13,425 nt of DNA, taken from positions 1-13,425 of the forward strand of contig JBDROF010000113.1 in NCBI GenBank assembly GCA_043810345.1, in the 5' to 3' direction. Below are positions 1-6,544 of the stretch, piece after piece. This DNA comes from QYOJ01 sp043810345 (GTDB lineage Bacteria > Bacteroidota > Bacteroidia > Bacteroidales > FEN-979). The notes under the pieces were generated by a model. That model saw only the letters and a program-made list of their open reading frames with translations, did not search any database and was not told the DNA's origin. The position numbers were made by a program, and so were the translations under genes. The stretch's first letter is position 1. Every line of letters begins with the position of its first letter.

Positions 1-1001
1 AAATAATCATACCCCTTGTTCCTGAGCATCTCAATATTGTCATCGCTGGCAATACCCGCATCCATTACCACGATTGGCTTGCGTAAAACACAGGATGTCT
101 GGGCGCTCAACGTATCCACCATGGTCTCCAATGTCTTGCAATCGGAAGTGTTCCCCTCGAATATGTTTGAATACTTCAGGAATCCTTCCCTGTTTATTAC
201 TACCGCCAAAACCACTATTTTAGCATCAGACCGTTTTTCTTTGCTGCGACCGAACCGGGCTATCTTACTCGCTTGCATCCGGCCTTCAAAATAGGTGTTG
301 GTCAGATCATATAAAATAATCGTATCCTCTAAATCGAATAATTCATTGGTGCATTTTGACAGGTGTTTCTCCAGTTGTGGCTTTATCGAGTATAGCTTAT
401 GCGATATCCCATACAGCAAGTCTTTCGTTATGCTATCCTTATCATAATTGGTAATCTCGCATATTGCCGAGTTGTCCTTGATCAGGGATACTGTCTTTAA
501 TTCTGAGGCGGGAAACACAGCCCTGCTTATGATGTGTGTGGTAGCTAACGATATGGCTTCTTCATTCCAGTTTTGCTTTCGTAAAAAATTCCCTATTCCC
601 AACTGGTCAAACGCTTGCTTGCACAACCACTCGGCGCCGATCTCCCTTGCGTCCTTATTCTTTATGGTTGACATGTCAATGGTTTCCCAATCCCCGTTTC
701 GCTGGGTTACATCATATCGCCCTCTTACCTTTATATCAGCATAAAAATGTTGTGCCAATTCCTCTACTTTCTCATCGATCAATCCTAAAGGCAAGAGCCC
801 CCCTCTTCCTGTTATCATCTCCTCAACCCTTGAGGCAAGTAACTTTTTTTGTTCCACTGTTTCAAGTTCTTCCAACTTGCCAAATCCGATTATTGTACGA
901 TGGCGTATGTTCCCATTCAATCGATAACTTTCACACAGCCTGTATATGGTGTAGCGCTGTTTTGTCGTTTGGTTGTATTTTGAAAACGGTTTGATAAACA
1001 T
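1..1001 (-). CDS. IS4-superfamily (IS1634-like) DDE transposase, 5' part
   Basis: Open on the minus strand from an ATG at 1001 to the left edge without a stop (333 codons visible), so the C-terminal part lies outside the window. Residues 1-50 form the DNA-binding-type start common in this family, with the stretch RTIIGFGKLEEL. The catalytic core begins with YDLTNTYFEG (first Asp about residue 232) and continues with GRSKEKRSDAKIVVLAVVI and VVMDAGIASDDN (second Asp about residue 314); the catalytic Glu would be beyond the window. This motif order (YDxTxxYF, then GxSKxxR, then DxG) is that of IS1634-type members of the IS4 superfamily, which cut and paste DNA through a DDE active site. The visible part has no frameshift, so the element may be active. 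The right end of the element must lie between 1002 and about 1190, but its inverted repeat cannot be fixed without the other end. Confidence 0.88.
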   Translation of the reverse strand, partial: MFIKPFSKYNQTTKQRYTIYRLCESYRLNGNIRHRTIIGFGKLEELETVEQKKLLASRVEEMITGRGGLLPLGLIDEKVEELAQHFYADIKVRGRYDVTQRNGDWETIDMSTIKNKDAREIGAEWLCKQAFDQLGIGNFLRKQNWNEEAISLATTHIISRAVFPASELKTVSLIKDNSAICEITNYDKDSITKDLLYGISHKLYSIKPQLEKHLSKCTNELFDLEDTIILYDLTNTYFEGRMQASKIARFGRSKEKRSDAKIVVLAVVINREGFLKYSNIFEGNTSDCKTLETMVDTLSAQTSCVLRKPIVVMDAGIASDDNIEMLRNKGYDY

Positions 1002-1007
1002 GCAGCA

Positions 1008-1036
1008 ATATTACGCCGTAACAAGTTTAATGTCAA
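1008..1036 (-). promoter_or_regulatory. possible sigma70-like promoter of the transposase
   Basis: On the minus strand TTGACA (1036-1031) is followed after 17 bases by TAATAT (1013-1008). The spacing is ideal for a classical -35/-10 promoter, unlike the TAnnTTTG boxes of the other genes here. The -10-like box lies only six bases before the transposase ATG, so a transcript would be nearly leaderless. This could be chance in AT-rich DNA. Confidence 0.25.
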
Positions 1037-1128
1037 TAGGCTGGGTAGGTCTACATTGAGAAATCGCATATTCCATAAAACCATCACCACTGATTACTAA
1101 TTCAATACATTTTGCCCGCTTTCAGATT

Positions 1129-1153
1129 GTTGATAATTATATGGGTTATCAAC
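1129..1153. repeat. 8-bp inverted repeat between IS and response regulator
   Basis: GTTGATAA at 1129-1136 is repeated in inverse orientation as TTATCAAC at 1146-1153, with 9 bases between. It has no T tract and is AT-rich, so it is a poor terminator. It could be an operator or part of the end of the insertion sequence. No function is assigned. Confidence 0.45.
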
Positions 1154-1191
1154 CGAATTTTTATATGCTGAGCCTCTTTTAGCTGCAATGT

Positions 1192-1235
1192 GGGTTAAGA
1201 ACCTATTAACCCGGAATTAAAAACGAATTAGAAAC
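1192..1235 (+). promoter_or_regulatory. array of four 11-bp TTAA units (putative OmpR-type operator)
   Basis: TTAA occurs at 1195, 1206 and 1217, and TTAG at 1228, all exactly 11 bases apart. The third and fourth 11-mers (1214-1224 and 1225-1235) differ by one base only. OmpR/PhoB-family regulators usually bind direct half-sites spaced by 10-11 bases. The array ends just upstream of the promoter of the response regulator gene, so autoregulation is the natural inference. A similar array of three TTAA units lies before asnB at 3357-3389. Confidence 0.6.
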
Positions 1236-1238
1236 CGG

Positions 1239-1265
1239 TTGTCAATGCTCTCTTGTGTATCTTTG
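1239..1265 (+). promoter_or_regulatory. Bacteroidota-type promoter of the response regulator operon
   Basis: The -7 box TATCTTTG (1258-1265) fits TAnnTTTG. A TTG at 1239-1241, 16 bases upstream, may serve as the -33 element, with slightly short spacing. Transcription would begin near 1272, which places the ATG at 1285 after a short leader and argues against the longer GTG-started reading frame from 1255. Confidence 0.6.
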
Positions 1266-1284
1266 TTCCCGACACCAACCCATT

Positions 1285-1962
1285 ATGAAGATATTACTGG
1301 TTGAAGATGATAAGAAGGTAGCCTCATTCATCAACCGGGGGCTCTCTGAACAGCTGTTTCACGTCGACATTGCACGGGATGGCCTGGAAGGGGATCTGAT
1401 GGCACGGCAGGATGATTACGACCTGATACTTCTGGACATCCTGCTACCAAAACAAAGTGGCATTGAGTTGTGTAAGATCATCCGTAGCCGCGATTATAAA
1501 GTGCCGATTCTGATGCTCACCGCCCTGGGGAGTACGGATGATAAAGTGACCGGACTTGATGCCGGAGCTGACGATTATCTCGTTAAACCATTCGAATTCA
1601 AGGAATTATTAGCGCGGGTCAAAGCATTGCTACGCCGCCGGGATGAAACAACACAAGCCACGCTACTCAAATTCGAAGGGATTGAAATGGATACCCGGGC
1701 TAAAACCGTTTTCCGGGACGGGATCAAGATCAATCTGACAGCCAGGGAGTTCAAACTCCTGGAATACCTGCTCAGAAACCGCGGCAGGGTGGTTTCGAGG
1801 ATCGACATTGAGGAGCAGGTCTGGGATTTCTCATTCGACCACGGAACCAACGTGGTGGATGTCTATATGAACTTCCTCCGGAAGAAAATCGATAAAAATT
1901 TTGACCGGAAACTGATCCATACGGTAGTGGGAATGGGTTTCATCCTGAAAACCCCCGACTGA
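1285..1962 (+). CDS. OmpR-family response regulator
   Basis: A 225-residue two-domain regulator. The receiver domain (about 1-115) has the acidic pair D8/D9, the phospho-acceptor D51 in LILLDILLP, T79 in LMLTAL and K101 in DDYLVKPF. The winged-helix domain (about 127-223) has the typical LTAREFKLLEYLLRNRGRVVSR and NVVDVYMNFLRKKID stretches followed by the C-terminal hairpin VVGMGFILK. It resembles CusR/RprY-type regulators in layout, but the signal is not evident. The ATG at 1285 was chosen over a GTG at 1255 because a TAnnTTTG box overlaps the upstream option and because the receiver fold starts at MKILLVEDD. The kinase gene follows after one base, so the two are co-transcribed. The 11-base TTAA arrays before this gene and before asnB are its likely binding sites (inference). 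Confidence 0.93.
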   Translation: MKILLVEDDKKVASFINRGLSEQLFHVDIARDGLEGDLMARQDDYDLILLDILLPKQSGIELCKIIRSRDYKVPILMLTALGSTDDKVTGLDAGADDYLVKPFEFKELLARVKALLRRRDETTQATLLKFEGIEMDTRAKTVFRDGIKINLTAREFKLLEYLLRNRGRVVSRIDIEEQVWDFSFDHGTNVVDVYMNFLRKKIDKNFDRKLIHTVVGMGFILKTPD

Positions 1963-1963
1963 T

Positions 1964-3352
1964 ATGAGCCTCCGGTTCCGGATCACCCTGCTGTTTGTGG
2001 TCATTGTTGCCATACTCCTTGCCATATTCTCTATTTATGTCTACTATGTTACCGTAAGCATACGAACAAATGCATTCTACGACCGCTTGTGGGAAAGGGT
2101 TGATATCACAACGCAGATCCTGAATGAATCGGGCAGCATCGACCTTGACAGCATCCAGCCCTCCTTACGCAATAAATACTGGACAACCCTTCCGGAAGAG
2201 GAGATCATCATCTTTAAAAGCGATAAAAACTTTTTCTATATTAATGAATACTTCCCCGTCCAGTTCGATTATTCCCGGATTCGCAAATCGATCGATCAGG
2301 GTCAGGAGGTGGAGATGCAGATCGGAGTACGGCAGTTTGTCGGTTACACGAAGATGATTGGTAATCAGTACTCCGATATCATTGTCTCGGCCTTTGACAA
2401 GAATGGCAGGCGATTGCTTAATAACCTTAAGATCACTATCATCACAGCCTACCTGGCCTCCATCCTGCTGATCATCCTGCTGGGACTCTATTTTTCCAGA
2501 GAGACCTTTTCTCCGATTGCAAAAATCATCAATGCAGCCGAACAAATCAGCGGAAGCGGATTGCATTTAAGGGTTCCTACTCCAAAGGGGAAAGGCGAAC
2601 TGGTTAAACTGGCCAATACCATAAACGAATCACTCACCCGGATTGAAACCGCCTTCCAGATGCAGAAAAGCTTTGTGTCTCATGCTTCCCATGAACTAAG
2701 AACGCCTGTCACCGCATTCACAGGGGGGTTGGAACTTGCTCTTATGAAGGAAAGAAGCCCGGACGAATACCGGGCTGTGATCTCTTCTGCGCTTGAGGAT
2801 GGCCGCCGGTTGTCGCACCTGATCGATCAGTTACTGCTCTTTGCACAAACTACAGGAGCCCAGGAAGTACATGCCAGGCAAAAGCTCCGGATGGATGAAT
2901 TGCTTCTGGACCTGCTTGAAAAGATGAGTAAGAAACCATATCATCGCGAAATAGAGTTTTTACTTGATGAAACAGAAATGGATGAGCAAAACCTGGTGAT
3001 TGAGGGAAATGATCAACTACTTACAATTGCCGTGGGAAACGTTCTTGATAATGCGCTCAAATACTCACCCAAAGGAAGCCAGGTATCGGTGAAACTGATC
3101 CCCGGGACCCTGTACATTACAGTATGCATTCAAGACTACGGCCAGGGAATCTCTTCCGGAGATATGGAACATATTTTCGAGCCATTTTACCGGTCGGAAA
3201 AGGCACTGACGGTTCAAGGGTTCGGGATCGGATTGTCGCTTGCTCGCCGCATTATTGAGATGCACCATGGGATCCTGGAGATACAAAGCGAGATGAAAAA
3301 AGGAACCACCGTCTGCATCAGGCTTCCGATCCTTCAGGAGTCCCTTCTATAA
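1964..3352 (+). CDS. membrane sensor histidine kinase, partner of the upstream regulator
   Basis: A 462-residue kinase with transmembrane helices at about 8-30 and 156-178, which enclose a periplasmic sensor region of about 125 residues with no recognised domain. A HAMP-type linker follows (about 178-230), with the motif SPIAKIINAAEQI. The dimerisation and phospho-acceptor domain contains SHASHELRTP with H243. The ATPase domain has the N box NVLDNALKYS (359-368), the G1 box DYGQGI (391-396), the F box FEPFYR (405-410) and the G2 box GFGIGLSLA (419-427). All catalytic boxes are intact. The gene begins one base after the regulator stop and would phosphorylate D51 of that protein. The ligand is unknown; the sensor region is rich in acidic and aromatic residues. 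Confidence 0.93.
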   Translation: MSLRFRITLLFVVIVAILLAIFSIYVYYVTVSIRTNAFYDRLWERVDITTQILNESGSIDLDSIQPSLRNKYWTTLPEEEIIIFKSDKNFFYINEYFPVQFDYSRIRKSIDQGQEVEMQIGVRQFVGYTKMIGNQYSDIIVSAFDKNGRRLLNNLKITIITAYLASILLIILLGLYFSRETFSPIAKIINAAEQISGSGLHLRVPTPKGKGELVKLANTINESLTRIETAFQMQKSFVSHASHELRTPVTAFTGGLELALMKERSPDEYRAVISSALEDGRRLSHLIDQLLLFAQTTGAQEVHARQKLRMDELLLDLLEKMSKKPYHREIEFLLDETEMDEQNLVIEGNDQLLTIAVGNVLDNALKYSPKGSQVSVKLIPGTLYITVCIQDYGQGISSGDMEHIFEPFYRSEKALTVQGFGIGLSLARRIIEMHHGILEIQSEMKKGTTVCIRLPILQESLL

Positions 3353-3355
3353 TGG

Positions 3356-3389
3356 GATTTTAATTTCCCGTTAAAGAGATTTTAATTTC
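3356..3389 (+). promoter_or_regulatory. array of three 11-bp TTAA units before asnB (putative operator)
   Basis: TTAA lies at 3360, 3371 and 3382, exactly 11 bases apart. The outer units lie within two identical 12-mers, GATTTTAATTTC at 3356-3367 and 3378-3389. The layout matches the array before the response regulator gene at 1192-1235. Here it overlaps the expected -33 region, only about 8 bases from the -7 box. Bound regulator could therefore either block or directly contact RNA polymerase; the sequence does not decide which. Confidence 0.6.
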
Positions 3390-3396
3390 TCACCAC

Positions 3397-3404
3397 TACC
3401 TTTG
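3397..3404 (+). promoter_or_regulatory. -7 promoter box of asnB
   Basis: TACCTTTG fits TAnnTTTG perfectly. Transcription would start near 3411, about 11 bases before the ATG. No clear -33 TTTG is visible; that place is taken by the TTAA array, as would suit a promoter that needs an activator. Confidence 0.6.
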
Positions 3405-3421
3405 CCGCAAATGATTAGATC

Positions 3422-5254
3422 ATGTGCGGAATTTCCGGCTTCTATGATATCACACTCCCAGCATTACAGGCATGCCTGATCGCATCCCGGATGCTTGACC
3501 GGATCAGGCACCGGGGACGTGACAACGAGGATCTCTTTTCTGATCCACCCATCACCCTAGCGCATAACCGGCTGGCCATCATAGATCTTAGCCGGGAGGC
3601 CGACCAGCCTATGGAGTACCGGGATGCTGTGATGGTACTCAACGGTGAGATCTATAATTACATGGAACTCCGGGAAACCCTGATCAGCAAAGGGTATCGG
3701 TTCTCGACCCAATCCGATACGGAAGTTGCGCTGGCCTCCTATCACGAATGGGGGGAATCCTGTGTCGATCACTTTACAGGCATGTGGGCCTTTGCCATCT
3801 GGGACAAACGAACGAGACGTCTTTTCTGCAGTCGCGACAGGTTTGGGATCAAACCGTTTTATTATATCTTCCAGGATAACAAATTCTATTTTGCCTCGGA
3901 GTATAAAGCCCTGAAAAGCACTCCTTTATTCACCAACGAGATCAACGAAAAGCAGGTTGTCCGCGGAATTCAGCTTGGTTGGCTTTTCTATGAAGACGAG
4001 ACCTATTTCCGTTGTATTCAGAGACTTCCGGCAGCCAGTAACCTGACCTATGACGGTAAGAGCCTTTCCATATATCAGTACTGGGATCTGGACCTGACAA
4101 AAAAAAGCAACCTGACGTTTGAAGAAAGGCGTCTTGAATTACGCCGCCTCTTTTTTGAATCGATCAGGCTTCATCTGCGAAGCGATGTCAGAATCGGCAC
4201 CTGCTTAAGCGGTGGAATCGACAGCTCTTCTGTGGTATCAGCCATAAGCACGCTCTTTCCGGAGCAACCCATTGATACCTTCACGATTTACTATGATGGG
4301 AGCAATGATGTGGATGAACGGAACTGGGTATACGAAGTGGCGGCAAAATATCCCAACATCCATCCCCACTATTATCTGCCGAAAGAATATGAAATTCTGG
4401 ATGCTTTTGAAGAGACCCAGTTTTATGCTGATGTTCCGATAGCCAGTTCGTCACCCGTTTCGCAGTACCTGCTAATGAGGATGGCCTCCCGGGAGGGTGT
4501 AAAAGTGCTTCTGGACGGGCAAGGTGCAGATGAGTTTCTGGCCGGGTACATGCACTCGTTCGACAGACTGATCGGGGAAATGATCCATGATTACAAATGG
4601 ATCGAGGCGTTTCGCATGCTGCTTTACCATAAATTGATTCACAAGCAGCCTTTCAGTGCGTTGGGTTACCTACTGATGAAAGGCATCCTGGCGAGTGTAA
4701 AAGATGAGCAGGAGATGTATATCCTGGCCTTCAGGCACAAGCAAAAACAGATCACTAAAAACCTGCATAGAAAGCCCCCGTTTGAGATCCTATCCCACCA
4801 AATGGCCACCCGCTTCGACGAGTTTCTACACGGACTGGTCTTTACCACAAGCCTGCCTAGCCTGCTCCATTATGAAGACCGGAATTCGATGGCCTTCTCT
4901 ATTGAATCAAGGGTGCCTTTTCTGGACCACCGGCTGGTGGAGTTCGCTTTTACACTTGATAATCAGGACAAAATCAACAAAGGAGTTACCAAATATATCC
5001 TTCGCGAAGCCATGAATGGTTCCCTTCCTAACGCCATTTATCACAGGCATGATAAAAAAGGATTTGTTACTCCCGGAGAGGACAAATGGTTGCGCGGTCC
5101 GCTTAGATGCCTGCTGGATATCGATCTGAAGCGACTGGAATTCATCAATCCCAGGGTAGTGAAACAGGTTGTGGAAAGATACAAATCCGGAGGGAATAAC
5201 AGCACCCTGGTATGGCGACTGGCAACGCTGAACCATTGGCTGAAGAATATTTAA
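3422..5254 (+). CDS. asnB: asparagine synthetase B, glutamine-hydrolysing
   Basis: A 610-residue class II glutamine amidotransferase fused to an ATP-pyrophosphatase synthetase domain. The start ATG-TGC exposes Cys2 as the glutaminase nucleophile after removal of Met. Glutaminase residues include R50 in HNRLAIIDLS, NGE at 74-76 and D99 in SDTEVAL. The synthetase domain carries the PP-loop SGGIDSS (263-269), then LLDGQGADEFLAGY and IESRVPFLDHRLVEFAF, so it should amidate aspartate (or an aspartate-like carboxylate) with ATP. Its length is close to the Bacillus AsnB/AsnO type and longer than E. coli AsnB. Such enzymes can also amidate peptidoglycan or other polymers, so the substrate is not proven. 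It stands alone after a two-component pair, with its own promoter and a putative operator. The downstream kinase gene is convergent. Confidence 0.93.
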   Translation: MCGISGFYDITLPALQACLIASRMLDRIRHRGRDNEDLFSDPPITLAHNRLAIIDLSREADQPMEYRDAVMVLNGEIYNYMELRETLISKGYRFSTQSDTEVALASYHEWGESCVDHFTGMWAFAIWDKRTRRLFCSRDRFGIKPFYYIFQDNKFYFASEYKALKSTPLFTNEINEKQVVRGIQLGWLFYEDETYFRCIQRLPAASNLTYDGKSLSIYQYWDLDLTKKSNLTFEERRLELRRLFFESIRLHLRSDVRIGTCLSGGIDSSSVVSAISTLFPEQPIDTFTIYYDGSNDVDERNWVYEVAAKYPNIHPHYYLPKEYEILDAFEETQFYADVPIASSSPVSQYLLMRMASREGVKVLLDGQGADEFLAGYMHSFDRLIGEMIHDYKWIEAFRMLLYHKLIHKQPFSALGYLLMKGILASVKDEQEMYILAFRHKQKQITKNLHRKPPFEILSHQMATRFDEFLHGLVFTTSLPSLLHYEDRNSMAFSIESRVPFLDHRLVEFAFTLDNQDKINKGVTKYILREAMNGSLPNAIYHRHDKKGFVTPGEDKWLRGPLRCLLDIDLKRLEFINPRVVKQVVERYKSGGNNSTLVWRLATLNHWLKNI

Positions 5255-5286
5255 GAAGAATTGCCATCATTGCGCATCATTGCCAA

Positions 5287-6441
5287 CTACGATGATGGGA
5301 TTGTGAAGACAAAGGTGCTGCCCTTGCCTTCTTCGCTTTCAGCCCAGATTTTTCCTCCGTAAGTTTCGACGAACTCTCTGCAAAGGACTAATCCTAAACC
5401 GGTTCCGGTTTCGTTGGAGGTTCCCAAACGACGGAATCCTGAATCGATCTTGAACAGAGAATCCAGATCTGATTTTGAGATTCCAATACCCTGGTCAACA
5501 ATTGCTATTCCAATAAAACCAGCAGGTACTTTTTCCGAGTCTGATGAGGAAACCCCACAGATCCTGATCGTAGTATCGAAAGGTGAAAATTTCATCGCAT
5601 TGGAGATCAAATTTCGCAAAATCGTTTTGATCATGTTCTCATCTGCAAAAACAGTCATATTATCGGGGATTTCAATTTTTACCCGGATCCCCTTTTTCTC
5701 CAGGCTCAATTTGTCAATATTGAGTATCTCAAAAACCATGAGTCCGATATCCAGGGACTCGGGATGAAATTCAATGCTTCCCAACTGGATCCGTGACCAA
5801 TCCAGCAGGTTTTCCAACAGTTTATATACATTGGACAGGCCATCGACAACGCGCTGTATATAATTCAGGTGTTGTTCTGCCGAGGAGTTATGGTACTCAT
5901 CCTGTAATAAATTTGAAAACCCAAGGATGGAACTAAAGGGACTTTTCAGGTCATGGGCTATGATGGAAAAAAATTTATCCTTCTGCGAATTAAGTTCCCT
6001 TAGCTTGCTTTCTGACTCCCGAAGGCGGGTTTCCACAAGACTTCTTCTGTTTGATTCTATCTCCAGTTGATCCAGCATTTTATTCAGTGATGCGGCAATG
6101 GAACCAATCTCATCATGAAAATATACAGGAACCCTTTCTTTCATAACGCCCCTGGTCCGGTTTACCATGACTTTCTTCATAGCTTTTGCAGGGATGAGAA
6201 CATACCTGCGGATGAGAAGATAGATAAATACAGCGATTAAAATCGTGGATAAAGCTAAACCCATTGTCATCACGAAAACCACCCGCAACAACTCATGAAT
6301 TTCTTTTCCGTACGTTGCAACCAGGTATCCGTGAAAAATCCAAAAGGCAAGTCCAAACACCAGGAACGAAATGGATATCAGTGGAAGTAGTATTTTTAGC
6401 TTCAGGGATAATTTCACCGAAACTGGAAATACTTTCCTCAT
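5287..6441 (-). CDS. sensor histidine kinase with minimal periplasmic loop
   Basis: A 384-residue membrane kinase. Two hydrophobic helices (about 17-40 and 53-77) are joined by only about 12-15 residues outside the membrane, so there is no room for a periplasmic ligand domain. A HAMP linker (about 78-130) and a coiled coil (about 125-155) lead to the H box FFSIIAHDLKSPFSSILG with H163. The ATPase domain has NLISNAMKFS (277-286), DQGIGIS (316-322) and GTGLGL (346-351), all intact. No response regulator gene is adjacent, so it is an orphan in this window. The single-domain regulator at 12484 is a possible but unproven partner. It lies 82 bases after uup on the same strand but has its own promoter at 6515-6544. 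The lack of a sensor loop suggests that it reads the membrane or a partner membrane protein (inference). Confidence 0.9.
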   Translation of the reverse strand: MRKVFPVSVKLSLKLKILLPLISISFLVFGLAFWIFHGYLVATYGKEIHELLRVVFVMTMGLALSTILIAVFIYLLIRRYVLIPAKAMKKVMVNRTRGVMKERVPVYFHDEIGSIAASLNKMLDQLEIESNRRSLVETRLRESESKLRELNSQKDKFFSIIAHDLKSPFSSILGFSNLLQDEYHNSSAEQHLNYIQRVVDGLSNVYKLLENLLDWSRIQLGSIEFHPESLDIGLMVFEILNIDKLSLEKKGIRVKIEIPDNMTVFADENMIKTILRNLISNAMKFSPFDTTIRICGVSSSDSEKVPAGFIGIAIVDQGIGISKSDLDSLFKIDSGFRRLGTSNETGTGLGLVLCREFVETYGGKIWAESEEGKGSTFVFTIPSS

Positions 6442-6514
6442 GCTGATTAAGTTTTGCTGACGCCCTGGTAACAGGTTCCTGGAGGATAATATCTTGTACC
6501 AGGATCAGATTGAC

Positions 6515-6544
6515 CAAAAGTAATCAATTTATTTGCACACTCAA
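6515..6544 (-). promoter_or_regulatory. promoter of the orphan histidine kinase, in the uup 3' end
   Basis: On the minus strand TTG (6544-6542), a spacer of 19 bases and TACTTTTG (6522-6515) form a good Bacteroidota promoter. It overlaps the last codons and stop of uup. The transcript would start near 6508, giving a leader of about 65 bases that contains several CCTGG/CCAGG inverted segments able to form alternative small hairpins. Confidence 0.55.

Noticed and set aside
16..994. Three plus-strand reading frames at the left edge
   Set aside because: They are antisense to the transposase, whose minus-strand product has clear family motifs.
1255..1284. N-terminal extension of the response regulator from a GTG at 1255
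   Set aside because: The extension overlaps the TAnnTTTG box and adds residues before the usual MKILLVEDD start of the receiver fold.
5264..5298. Bidirectional terminator between asnB and the kinase gene
   Set aside because: A CCATCAT/ATGATGG pairing exists, but with a 21-base loop and no T tract, and it reaches into the last kinase codons; too weak to call.
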